Below are positions 23,819 through 31,590 of a stretch of 64,000 bases of DNA, piece after piece. This DNA is from CAYYEF01 sp964470825 (GTDB lineage: Bacteria; Patescibacteriota; Minisyncoccia; Phycocordibacterales; JAACPR01). Under the pieces are notes generated by a model that did not search any database, was not told the DNA's origin, and saw only the letters and a list, made by a program, of their open reading frames with translations. The DNA lies in the NCBI GenBank assembly GCA_964470825.1, contig CAYYEF010000001.1, forward strand, positions 1 to 64,000, written 5' to 3'. Position 1 is the stretch's first letter. Each line of letters opens with the position of its first letter. The position numbers were made by a program, and so were the translations under genes.

Positions 23819-25384
23819 ATGATAAACAAAAACAAACAAACAGCCCTAATAATTTTAGATGGTTGGGGACATAGTACCGACTTAGAAAATAATGCTATTG
23901 CAAAAGCTAAAACCCCTTTTTTTGATTATTTAATGCAAAATTACCCACATACTTTTTTACAGGCAAGTGGTGAATGTGTTGGTTTACCAGATGGTCAGGT
24001 TGGTAATAGTGAAATAGGGCATACAACTATTGGAGCAGGAAAAATTATTGATACTGATTTGGTTAGAATTCATAAATCTGTTAAAAGTGATGATTTTATA
24101 AATAATGAAGCTTTTAAAAAAATTTTTTCTCATATAAAAAATAATAATTCAAAAATTCATATTATTGGGCTACTTAGTTCCGGAGGTGTTCATTCTCACG
24201 AAGAACACCTTTTTGCTTTTCTTGAAATGGCTAAAAATATTTTTGAAAAAGAAATTGGCGATGGATTTTTAAACACTGAAGCTTTTCCCAAAATAATTAT
24301 TCACGCTATTACAGACGGAAGAGACACCGATCCTCGCGCTTCTATTGAAAGCTTTAAAAAACTCGAAAGTAAAATTTCTGAAACAAAAATTAACGGGAAA
24401 AATATTGCTGAAATAGCTACTGTCTCTGGAAGATATTATCCAATGGACCGAGATAATAATTGGGATCGTGTTGAGAAGTTTACTGACATGCTTTTGGGAA
24501 AAGCAGAAAATACTGAAAATACGATCAAGCACTCTACTTTAGAAGAAATTTCTGTTCAACACGAAGGAGGTAAGACGGATGAACACATCACTCCTTTTAA
24601 AGTGAAAAACATTCCTTTGCAAAATAATGATGCTGTTTTTATTTTTAATTTTAGATCAGACAGAGCAAGAATGGTCACCAAAAAAATTTTAGAGAGTAAG
24701 GAAGAGATGAATTTGATGATTGCAACCATGACTGAATATTCAAAAGATTTTTCTGTAGAAGTGGCTTTTCCTGCAATAAAAATTGAAACCACTCTTGCTG
24801 CTGAAATTTCTAAAAATAATTTAAATCAGGCTCACATTGCTGAAACTGAAAAATTTCCTCATGCAACTTATTTCCTAAACGGAGGTCAGGAGAAACCTTA
24901 TGACAAAGAAGAACATGTTTTACTTGAAAGTAGAAAAGATGTGAAAACTCATAACGAGGCTCCAGAAATGCGGGCGGAAGCCATTGCTGATGAAGCGGTA
25001 AAAAGAATTAAAGATGGTGTTAATTTTATTTTTATTAATTTTGCTAATCCTGATATGGTTGGTCACACCGCTGATGTTCCAGCTATTATTACTGCTGTGG
25101 AGACCGTTGATAGAGAATTGAAAAAAGTAGTTGATGCAATGCTTGAACAAGGTGGCTCAGTTCTGATTACAGCAGATCATGGAAATGCTGAGTTAAATAT
25201 TGATCCGATTACTGGTTCTATCCATACCGCTCACACCTTAAATGTTGTACCTTGTATTTTAACTGATAAAAATATTAATTTGAAAGAAAGTGGTTCACTT
25301 CAGGATCTTGCTCCAACAGTATTGGATATTTTAAATATTGAAAAACCATATCAAATGACAGGTCAGAGTTTGATAGTGAAATAA
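23819..25384 (+). CDS. gpmI: 2,3-bisphosphoglycerate-independent phosphoglycerate mutase
   Basis: This glycolytic enzyme interconverts 3- and 2-phosphoglycerate with two Mn ions. The 521-residue protein begins ALIILDGWGHS (metal Asp), with the phospho-serine in VGNSEIGHT. It also has HAITDGRDTDPRAS, a hinge SGRYYPMDRDNNWDR, FNFRSDRARM, NFANPDMVGHT and ADHGNAE, a complete set of ligands. Length is normal. It may share a transcript with the DsbB-like gene upstream and tag downstream (6-base gap). Confidence 0.96.
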   Translation: MINKNKQTALIILDGWGHSTDLENNAIAKAKTPFFDYLMQNYPHTFLQASGECVGLPDGQVGNSEIGHTTIGAGKIIDTDLVRIHKSVKSDDFINNEAFKKIFSHIKNNNSKIHIIGLLSSGGVHSHEEHLFAFLEMAKNIFEKEIGDGFLNTEAFPKIIIHAITDGRDTDPRASIESFKKLESKISETKINGKNIAEIATVSGRYYPMDRDNNWDRVEKFTDMLLGKAENTENTIKHSTLEEISVQHEGGKTDEHITPFKVKNIPLQNNDAVFIFNFRSDRARMVTKKILESKEEMNLMIATMTEYSKDFSVEVAFPAIKIETTLAAEISKNNLNQAHIAETEKFPHATYFLNGGQEKPYDKEEHVLLESRKDVKTHNEAPEMRAEAIADEAVKRIKDGVNFIFINFANPDMVGHTADVPAIITAVETVDRELKKVVDAMLEQGGSVLITADHGNAELNIDPITGSIHTAHTLNVVPCILTDKNINLKESGSLQDLAPTVLDILNIEKPYQMTGQSLIVK

Positions 25385-25390
25385 AGTTTT

Positions 25391-26005
25391 ATGAAAAATT
25401 CTTCAAAAAATAAAACCTTGAAAAAAGATAAATACGAAAAAGTTTTAGAGCGTTGCGATTGGCTTAATTTAGAAAACTCAGAATATGTTAATTATCATGA
25501 TAAAGAGTGGGGAGTACCAATTCATAATGATAGAAAGCTTTTTGAGATGCTCATATTAGAAGGGGCTCAGGCCGGACTTTCTTGGTCAACAGTTTTAAAG
25601 AAGCGTGAAAATTATAGAAAAGCTTTTGATAGTTTTGATTTTGAAAAAATTGCTAAATATAATTCTAAAAAAATATCAGAACTTTTAAAAAATGAGGGTA
25701 TTATTAGAAATAAATTAAAAATTTCTGCTACTGTTCAAAACGCCCAAGTTTTTATAGAAATTCGTAAAGAATTTAAAACCTTCAATAAATATATTTGGTC
25801 TTTTGTTAATAATAAAATTATTATAAATAAAGTTAAGTCTATGAAAGACTTAAAAAATAGAACCGAGATTTCGGATTTGATTTCTAAAGATTTGAAGAAA
25901 AGAGGTATGAATTTTGTCGGCTCAACTATTATATATGCATTTATGCAGGCTTGTGGTATGGTTAATGACCACAAAATGACTTGTTTTCGATACAAACAAG
26001 TTTAA
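25391..26005 (+). CDS. tag: DNA-3-methyladenine glycosylase I
   Basis: Tag removes 3-methyladenine from alkylated DNA. The 204-residue protein shows CDWLNLENSEYVNYHDKEWG with the zinc-binding Cys and the family Tyr/His/Glu/Trp. It also has EGAQAGLSWSTVLKKRENYR, FVGSTIIYAFMQACGMVNDH and a closing CFRYK. The N-terminus has about 20 extra lysine-rich residues. ruvX follows after 9 bases. Confidence 0.94.
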   Translation: MKNSSKNKTLKKDKYEKVLERCDWLNLENSEYVNYHDKEWGVPIHNDRKLFEMLILEGAQAGLSWSTVLKKRENYRKAFDSFDFEKIAKYNSKKISELLKNEGIIRNKLKISATVQNAQVFIEIRKEFKTFNKYIWSFVNNKIIINKVKSMKDLKNRTEISDLISKDLKKRGMNFVGSTIIYAFMQACGMVNDHKMTCFRYKQV

Positions 26006-26014
26006 TATAAGAAC

Positions 26015-26398
26015 ATGAGAATTTTAGGAATAGACTATGGTTCAAAAAGAATAGGTGTTGCAATGTCTGATGAAAACGAGCAGATCGCTTTTCCTAAACT
26101 TGTTTTACAAAATGATGCCAGGTTGATTGATAATTTTCAAAAAATCATTAATGAAAATGAAATCAAAACTGTTGTCATGGGGGAATCAAAGAACTATAAA
26201 ATGATGGATAATGAAATAATGAAAGAAATTTTAGACTTCAGAGAAATTATGGAGAAAACTTTTAATGTTGATGTTGTAATGTATTCTGAAATTTTATCTT
26301 CTGCACAAGCTGAATTTTTCCAAGGAAAGAACGCAATGCTTGATGCTTCTGCGGCAGCTATTATTTTACAAAGCTATCTTGATTCAAAGAAAAAATAA
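26015..26398 (+). CDS. ruvX: RuvX/YqgF Holliday junction resolvase-like nuclease
   Basis: The 127-residue RNase H-like protein starts MRILGIDYGSKRIGVAMSDE (metal Asp) and ends with DASAAAIILQSYLDSKK, the family end. In other bacteria YqgF is essential for 16S rRNA 5' processing. A junction-resolving role was proposed from its fold. The middle lacks the usual LPL/GxPxxxDG wording, reading VMGESKNYKMMDNEI, so this is a divergent member. Confidence 0.85.
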   Translation: MRILGIDYGSKRIGVAMSDENEQIAFPKLVLQNDARLIDNFQKIINENEIKTVVMGESKNYKMMDNEIMKEILDFREIMEKTFNVDVVMYSEILSSAQAEFFQGKNAMLDASAAAIILQSYLDSKKK

Positions 26399-26412
26399 AT
26401 TAAAATAAAAAT

Positions 26413-26769
26413 ATGAATAACGATGAAATTAAAATAGAAACACCCAAAATTACTATTGACGATTTAAAAAAAGTTGAAATTAGAGTTGGTCAAATAAAAA
26501 ACGCTACTCCTGTTGAGGGTTCTGAAAAACTCCTTATTTTAAAAGTTGATTTTGGAAATGAAGAACGTCAAATTGTGTCAGGGATTGCTAAATATTTTTC
26601 TCCAGAAAATTTGATTGATAAGAAGGTGCCTTTTGTTACAAACCTAGAGCCAAGAAAATTAATGGGGCATGAAAGTAATGGTATGATTTTTGCTGCAAAA
26701 GATTCCGCAGGTCACTTTTCTTTGTTAGATGTTTCATCAGAAATTGAGAACGGAACTCATATATCATAA
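26413..26769 (+). CDS. Stand-alone tRNA-binding (EMAPII-like) protein, MetRS beta-like
   Basis: A 118-residue OB-fold protein with LKKVEIRVGQIKNATPVEGSEKLLILKVDFG, RQIVSGIAKYF, VPFVTNLEPRKLMGHESNGMI and AAKD, the signatures of the C-terminal tRNA-binding domain of bacterial methionyl-tRNA synthetase and of Trbp111. The MetRS at 60038 ends at 483 residues without such a domain. This protein may therefore work as its separate beta part, which is an inference. It follows ruvX by 14 bases. Confidence 0.88.
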   Translation: MNNDEIKIETPKITIDDLKKVEIRVGQIKNATPVEGSEKLLILKVDFGNEERQIVSGIAKYFSPENLIDKKVPFVTNLEPRKLMGHESNGMIFAAKDSAGHFSLLDVSSEIENGTHIS

Positions 26770-26832
26770 ATTTAATTATTTCTCACAACTTCTTAATTAA
26801 ATTTTTTTATATATGGTGTATAATATTTTTAT

Positions 26833-27846
26833 ATGTCATCTATTTTTAAAAAAGCTTGTGATATATTCCATGACGCTTTTCCAACTCCAGAGTACTTAAC
26901 TCTTGATCCGGTCGGTATAGATATTGCTTCTGATGCTATTTATTTTATGAAGCTTAAGAAAAATAAAGACGGTTTGTTTCCAGAAAAATATGATCAAATT
27001 TCTTTCGGAAAAAATATTGATATTAATGAGAGTATAAGTGCCGATGACAGGGCTATTATAGTAGCTGGCTTGTCCCAATTAAAAAAGAAACACAAGCTTG
27101 AATATGTAATTGCATCTCTTCCAGAACAAAAAACATATATATTTAGAACGGTTTTACCAAAACAGGCTATGTCAGACATAGTTTCTTTTATTCGTTATCA
27201 AATTGAGGAAAATGTTCCTCTGGCTGCTGTAGATGTTAACTTCTATTATTTTATTACAGGAGAAGTTAATAAAAATGGTGACTGTGGTGTTGTTGTTAGT
27301 GTTTTTCCAAAGCAGGTTACAAATATTTATACAGATATTTTTTCAGAAGCCGATCTTTTTCCAATATCTTTTTTTGCTGAATCTAGAGCACTTTTTTATT
27401 CTCTTGTTAAAGAAGGAGACAAAACACCATATTTATTAGTAAGACTTTTACCTAATAGAGTAGCAGTTTCTGTTTTAGAAAACGGTATTATTCAGTACAC
27501 AACTGATATTTCAGTTGATACAAATTCTTTGATAAATAATTTAAATGGACCAGAATCATCTTTATTAAAAGAATCTTTGAATAAAATTTTAATATATTGG
27601 TTTACTAGCAAAAAAGATATAACAGAACATAAAAAAATTGAAAATGTTTTATTGGTCGGGCACAATTCAAGCAACCCTGAAATAATTGATTTCCTTGAGA
27701 GGGCACTAAAAATAAATGTAGATATTGGGAATGTTTGGATTAATTGCTTTGATTTAAAAAGTCACGTTCCGGAAATGGATCAAAAAACTGCTTTAGATTA
27801 TGCAGTATGTCTTGGTCTAGCAATTAGATGTATTAATTATGCTTAA
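26833..27846 (+). CDS. pilM: Type IV pilus assembly protein PilM-like
   Basis: PilM is an actin-like cytoplasmic ATPase-fold protein that binds PilN. The 337-residue protein has GIDIASDAIYFMKL, IASLPEQKTYIFRTVLP, SFIRYQIEENVPLAAVDVNFYYF and a late NVLLVGHNSSNPEIIDFL, the PilM order. TATAAT at 26819-26824 ends 8 bases before the ATG, so the pil operon may start here. It overlaps pilN by 8 bases. Confidence 0.8.
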   Translation: MSSIFKKACDIFHDAFPTPEYLTLDPVGIDIASDAIYFMKLKKNKDGLFPEKYDQISFGKNIDINESISADDRAIIVAGLSQLKKKHKLEYVIASLPEQKTYIFRTVLPKQAMSDIVSFIRYQIEENVPLAAVDVNFYYFITGEVNKNGDCGVVVSVFPKQVTNIYTDIFSEADLFPISFFAESRALFYSLVKEGDKTPYLLVRLLPNRVAVSVLENGIIQYTTDISVDTNSLINNLNGPESSLLKESLNKILIYWFTSKKDITEHKKIENVLLVGHNSSNPEIIDFLERALKINVDIGNVWINCFDLKSHVPEMDQKTALDYAVCLGLAIRCINYA

Positions 27847-28387
27847 TTTATTAAATAGAGAAAAAAGATATTTTATAAGAGGAGAGTATTTAGGAAGACT
27901 TCTAAATATATTTCTTGGGGTTGTTATATTTAGCTTGGTTTACTACGCTATATTGCTTTTTTCTAATAGTTTTTTAGTTAATTTTGAAAAGAAGGTTGTT
28001 GAATCTGAAAAAAATAATTCTTCTATTTCTTCCTTGCAAAAAGAATTAAAAGAGTATGAAAATGTTCTTAAGCATATTGAGTCAGAATATAATTTATTTG
28101 CTAAAAATATTATTTATCCAACAGATTTTATTTCCATAATAAATTCAAAAAATATTTCTGGTATTAAAATCACTTCACTTTCTTTTCAAAAAATAAGTGA
28201 AGAAGGAGGGGTTAGATTAGAAGTTAATGGTATTGCTGACAATAGAGATATACTTATTCAATATTCAAGTAATCTTAAAGATGTTGAATCTTTCAAGGAT
28301 GTAACAGTTCCAATTTCTAGTTTAACTAAAAATACAAATATTCCTTTTTCTATAACAATTAATGCTAAAATTGAAGAGAAAAAATGA
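27839..28387 (+). CDS. pilN: Type IV pilus assembly protein PilN-like
   Basis: A 182-residue bitopic membrane protein. A short cytoplasmic N-terminus begins MLNLLNREKRYFIRGEYLGR (the PilN segment that docks in PilM), followed by one membrane helix at about 23-45. A coiled-coil region (SSISSLQKELKEYENVLKHIE) and a small alpha/beta domain complete it. The sequence is divergent and is called mainly from layout and order. Overlap of 4 bases with the next start (ATGA) shows translational coupling. Confidence 0.75.
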   Translation: MLNLLNREKRYFIRGEYLGRLLNIFLGVVIFSLVYYAILLFSNSFLVNFEKKVVESEKNNSSISSLQKELKEYENVLKHIESEYNLFAKNIIYPTDFISIINSKNISGIKITSLSFQKISEEGGVRLEVNGIADNRDILIQYSSNLKDVESFKDVTVPISSLTKNTNIPFSITINAKIEEKK

Positions 28388-28908
28388 AAACTAACACAAA
28401 AAAAATTACAAAGATTCTAATATTAACTCTTGTTTTGATTGTTTCTTTTATTGTGTATTTTAAAATTATTATAAATAAAGATATTGAATATATATCTCAA
28501 ACCAAAATTGAAAATTTTAATACATATCAACAAATAAATTCCATTGTCGGATTAAAGGGTAAATTAGAAAATGCCAAATTTATTTCCAAGTCTTTTGACT
28601 CCTTGTATGTAGACAGGTCAAATATTTTAGAATTTATTGAAATTATAGAATCTGGCGCTAAAAAATATAATTCTATTTTGATTATCGATAATGTAAATAT
28701 AGATGAAACACACTTAAAAGATGATTTGCCTTATGGAACTCTTAACATGATCTTGGTATTAAATGGTCAATATAAAGATATAATTTCTTTCATTCATTTT
28801 CTAGAAGATTTACCTTATTTTGTAAATATAAATAGCGTAAAAATAAATATTTCAGAAAGTTCAAAAGATTGGAGTGCAAATATATATTTCTCAACCTTAA
28901 CAAATTAA
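28384..28908 (+). CDS. pilO: Type IV pilus assembly protein PilO-like
   Basis: A 174-residue bitopic membrane protein: basic start, one helix at about 10-30, a short coiled coil and a ferredoxin-like domain ending in DLPYFVNINSVKINIS. PilO pairs with PilN outside the cytoplasm to align the pilus machine. Assigned from position after pilM-pilN and from the GQYKDIISFIHFLEDLPYF pattern. Confidence 0.75.
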   Translation: MKTNTKKITKILILTLVLIVSFIVYFKIIINKDIEYISQTKIENFNTYQQINSIVGLKGKLENAKFISKSFDSLYVDRSNILEFIEIIESGAKKYNSILIIDNVNIDETHLKDDLPYGTLNMILVLNGQYKDIISFIHFLEDLPYFVNINSVKINISESSKDWSANIYFSTLTN

Positions 28909-28919
28909 TGTAATAAATT

Positions 28920-29213
28920 ATGAATCCAGAAAATCAAAAACAAAATAATGGTTATATAATAACTTCAAAAAAATATAAGCTTTCTTTTTTTGGCACAAAC
29001 CCTAGACATGATTGGACGGTAGTATTTCTGGTCGGTCTTTTATTGATAATTTCTTTTTCTCTAGCTTATTATTTTGAAAGTTTGCATATTAAAAAAAGAG
29101 TTTCAGGAGAAGATTTGGTTTCAGAACAAAAGAAATATTTTAATGTAGAAAAAGCTGAAAAATTATTGAAAGATTTTGAAGTTAGGCGTGGTTTAGTTGA
29201 CCAAACTCTTTAA
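28920..29213 (+). CDS. Small membrane protein at the end of the pilMNO operon
   Basis: A 97-residue protein with a soluble N-terminus (about 35 residues, including KLSFFGTNPRHDW) and one membrane helix at about 36-55. A charged tail (EQKKYFNVEKAEKLLKDFEVRR) follows. It lies 11 bases after pilO, where pilP is found in proteobacteria, but no lipobox or PilP similarity is seen. It is probably a pilus accessory specific to this lineage. Confidence 0.65.
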   Translation: MNPENQKQNNGYIITSKKYKLSFFGTNPRHDWTVVFLVGLLLIISFSLAYYFESLHIKKRVSGEDLVSEQKKYFNVEKAEKLLKDFEVRRGLVDQTL

Positions 29214-29235
29214 AATTGGTAATTTTTTAATTACC

Positions 29236-29307
29236 GCTCCCGTAGTTCAATGGATAGAACAGAGCTCTTCTAAGGCTTTGATGTAGGTTCGATTCCTGCC
29301 GGGAGCA
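29236..29307 (+). tRNA. tRNA-Arg (UCU)
   Basis: Acceptor GCTCCCG/CGGGAGC, D-arm GTTC...GAAC, anticodon loop CTTCTAA (anticodon UCU) and T-loop GTTCGATTC. The discriminator A is followed by CCG, so CCA is not encoded. The 349 bases from 29214 to 29562 hold this tRNA, tRNA-Val, a promoter and a terminator, but no protein gene. Confidence 0.95.
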
Positions 29308-29329
29308 CCGAATAAAAATTTTAAACCCT

Positions 29330-29358
29330 TTGCCATTTTTTAAAAAATATAGTATCTT
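29330..29358 (+). promoter_or_regulatory. Promoter of tRNA-Val
   Basis: TTGCCA (29330-29335) and TATCTT (29353-29358) are 17 bases apart, about 37 bases before the tRNA. Confidence 0.5.
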
Positions 29359-29394
29359 TCTATTTACGCATATTTGATGCGAAGGAAGAAATGA

Positions 29395-29467
29395 GGGCGA
29401 TTAGCTCAGTTGGTAGAGCAACTCATTTACACTGAGAAGGTCAGGGGTTCAAGTCCCTTATCGCCCA
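29395..29467 (+). tRNA. tRNA-Val (UAC)
   Basis: Acceptor GGGCGAT/ATCGCCC, D-arm GCTC...GAGC, anticodon loop TTTACAC (anticodon UAC) and T-loop GTTCAAGTC. The discriminator is A and CCA is not encoded. Confidence 0.94.
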
Positions 29468-29482
29468 CAAAGTAATTTTTTA

Positions 29483-29515
29483 AAAAAGAGCTAGATTGAC
29501 ACTAGCTCTTTTTAT
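29483..29515 (+). terminator. Intrinsic terminator of tRNA-Val
   Basis: AAAGAGCTAG pairs with CTAGCTCTTT (10 bp, 7-base loop) followed by TTATTT. Confidence 0.88.
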
Positions 29516-29562
29516 TTGCTTATTATTGTAATTTATATTAGTTTGTATTTCAGGAGAAATTT

Positions 29563-30195
29563 ATGAAAACACCTTATTATATAAGAACGTTCTTTTTGAG
29601 TGGTGCAGATGATTTTTCAAGCTCTGTTCCAGAAGGGTTTGTGTTTAAAGGGGTGGTTGATGAAACATATCGAATCTCTAGTCCTGTATGGAAAACCACT
29701 GAAAAGAGAATGTTACATGAAAATGAACTTAAAAAATTTCCAAACGGATTTGTTTTAATTGTTCAGGCCAGAGAAATTGTTGAATATGTGGTTCAAACAA
29801 AAACCTTCTTTAAAACCTTATCTGCTGAAGATCAAAAAGAAGTTTTGGAATACTATAATTTTTTAGGTTTCAAGGAAAAACAAAAACCAAAAAAGCCTGT
29901 TTCTTCAGCAAAAAAAGTTATAGATCATGAAAATAATCCAGTGGATTTTTTAAGAGGGGAAATTTTAGCGGAAAAAACTTTTCAACTGAACTCCACGATC
30001 TCTTTCTTTTGTCCTTCTCATGATGACAAAGTAGAGGTTGGACCAGGAGAATTTGAATTTGTTTTAATACCTTCGCCGATGCCACAAGATGATTCGTTAA
30101 AGATTAGATGGTGGGTTCTCAAAAAACAACTACCTAAAATTTACGGAAAATCAGAAAATTCTTTCCAGATTGTTCTTGGAGAGTATCCGTCCTGA
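29563..30195 (+). CDS. Hypothetical protein, single-gene unit
   Basis: A 210-residue soluble protein with no recognised domain. It begins MKTPYYIRTFFLSGADDFSS, has a Lys/Pro-rich linker near 108-118 (KQKPKKPVSSAKK) and a beta-rich C-terminus (KVEVGPGEFEFVLIPSP). A good AGGAGA ribosome site precedes the ATG. The stop lies inside the terminator stem region. It sits alone between tRNA-Val and the pseudouridine synthase gene. Confidence 0.65.
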   Translation: MKTPYYIRTFFLSGADDFSSSVPEGFVFKGVVDETYRISSPVWKTTEKRMLHENELKKFPNGFVLIVQAREIVEYVVQTKTFFKTLSAEDQKEVLEYYNFLGFKEKQKPKKPVSSAKKVIDHENNPVDFLRGEILAEKTFQLNSTISFFCPSHDDKVEVGPGEFEFVLIPSPMPQDDSLKIRWWVLKKQLPKIYGKSENSFQIVLGEYPS

Positions 30196-30215
30196 TTGGG
30201 GCGGATTTTTATTTA
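30185..30215 (+). terminator. Intrinsic terminator after the 29563 gene
   Basis: ATCCGTCC pairs with GGGGCGGAT (one bulge), followed by TTTTATTT. Confidence 0.75.
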
Positions 30216-30254
30216 CTTTGATATTTAGAAAAACCTGCTAGCATAAATAATTAT

Positions 30255-30986
30255 ATGATAATTAGCCAAACAAAAGATTATGCATTGATAAACAAACCTG
30301 CTGGTTTGGTTGTTCACCCTGACGGAAAAACAAATGAGCCAACTTTGTGTGATTTTTTGCTTGAAAAATTTCCTGGAATTGAAAATGTGGGTGAGCCATT
30401 AAAATTAAACAACGGCACTATAATTAACAGACCGGGAATTGTTCATCGATTGGATCGTGATACTTCTGGAGTGATGTTGGTAGTTTTGAACCAAGAAGCT
30501 TTTGCTTATTATAAAAAACAATTTCAAGATCGAGCTATCAGAAAAACTTATCATGCTTTTGTTTATGAAAATATAAAAGAAGACCGCGGAGTGATTAATG
30601 AACCGATTGGCCGTAGTCGAAATGATTTTAGACAATGGCAAGCAGGGGACAAGGCACGTGGTGAAATGCGTGAAGCTATTACCGAATTTACTGTTTTAGG
30701 TCGAGCCACAGACAAATCTTTTACTTTTGTAGAAGCTAAACCAAAAACTGGACGAACTCATCAAATTCGTGTGCACTTCAAATATATTTTTCACCCATTA
30801 GTTGCAGACAGTCTTTATGCCCCAGGGCGTGAAAATAAGCTTGGTTTTAATAGATTAGCTCTACACTCCCGAGATTTAGAATTTGTAGATATTAATGGCA
30901 AAATTATAAAAGCAGAAGCTCCTTACCCAGAAGATTTTGAAAATGCCATGAAATCACCTCTATTAGAAGTTGTAAAAACCTCCTAA
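30255..30986 (+). CDS. RluA-family RNA pseudouridine synthase
   Basis: These enzymes convert uridine to pseudouridine in rRNA or tRNA. The 243-residue protein starts at the catalytic domain, with KPAGLVVHPDGK. It has the catalytic-Asp motif HRLDRDTSGVMLV, RKTYHAFVYE, KPKTGRTHQIRVHF and FNRLALHSRDLEF. No N-terminal S4 domain is present, so it is a minimal RluA/RluC-type member, and the target base cannot be told. Confidence 0.93.
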   Translation: MIISQTKDYALINKPAGLVVHPDGKTNEPTLCDFLLEKFPGIENVGEPLKLNNGTIINRPGIVHRLDRDTSGVMLVVLNQEAFAYYKKQFQDRAIRKTYHAFVYENIKEDRGVINEPIGRSRNDFRQWQAGDKARGEMREAITEFTVLGRATDKSFTFVEAKPKTGRTHQIRVHFKYIFHPLVADSLYAPGRENKLGFNRLALHSRDLEFVDINGKIIKAEAPYPEDFENAMKSPLLEVVKTS

Positions 30987-31047
30987 AATCGTTCAAAAGC
31001 CGTGGCCCTTGCTTGTTATTATTTAATATGTTAGATTTTCTTTCACT

Positions 31048-31500
31048 ATGCAATTCACATCAGTAAACGTAGAAGCCAGAAAAAACCTAGACATGCGTCC
31101 GGGTGATACTGTTAAGGTTTATCAAAAAATTCAAGAAAAAGGCAAAACAAGACTTCAAATCTTTGAAGGTTTGGTTTTAGCTAGAAAACATGGTACCGAA
31201 GAAGGTGCAACTTTCACTGTTCGTCGAGTTGCTAATGGATATGGCGTGGAAAAAATCTTTCCTTTGTATTCTCCTATGATTGATAAAATTGAGGTTGTAA
31301 AACGTTCAAAAATTGGACAATCAAAACTTTATCACATCAGAAAAACAGCCCTAAAACAAATTAGTAAGAGAATGAAGATGATGTTTGTAAACTTTGGAAC
31401 ATCAGCAGAAGAAGCAAAACTAGAGGCTTTAAAACCTCAAGAACCTGAAGCTGTAGAAGATACCTCTGTTGAAGAAGTAAAAACAGAAGAAGTAAAATAA
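31048..31500 (+). CDS. rplS: 50S ribosomal protein L19
   Basis: The first 115 residues show the L19 pattern: DMRPGDTVKVYQKIQEKGKT, QIFEGLVLARK, FTVRRVANGYGVEKIFPLYSP and GQSKLYHIR. The 150-residue protein ends in an acidic Glu/Val tail (about 122-150) that is not part of the usual protein. L19 sits at the 30S-50S interface. A terminator follows. Confidence 0.95.
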   Translation: MQFTSVNVEARKNLDMRPGDTVKVYQKIQEKGKTRLQIFEGLVLARKHGTEEGATFTVRRVANGYGVEKIFPLYSPMIDKIEVVKRSKIGQSKLYHIRKTALKQISKRMKMMFVNFGTSAEEAKLEALKPQEPEAVEDTSVEEVKTEEVK

Positions 31501-31505
31501 TTTAT

Positions 31506-31540
31506 AAAAATCCTCTATAACAAATAGGGGATTTTTATTT
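31506..31540 (+). terminator. Intrinsic terminator of rplS
   Basis: AAAATCCTCTA pairs with TAGGGGATTTT (one wobble, 7-base loop), followed by a T-rich tail. Confidence 0.82.
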
Positions 31541-31590
31541 TGTGTAAAATTCAAACCATAATTTTATTATGGTGGTAATATTATTTATAT

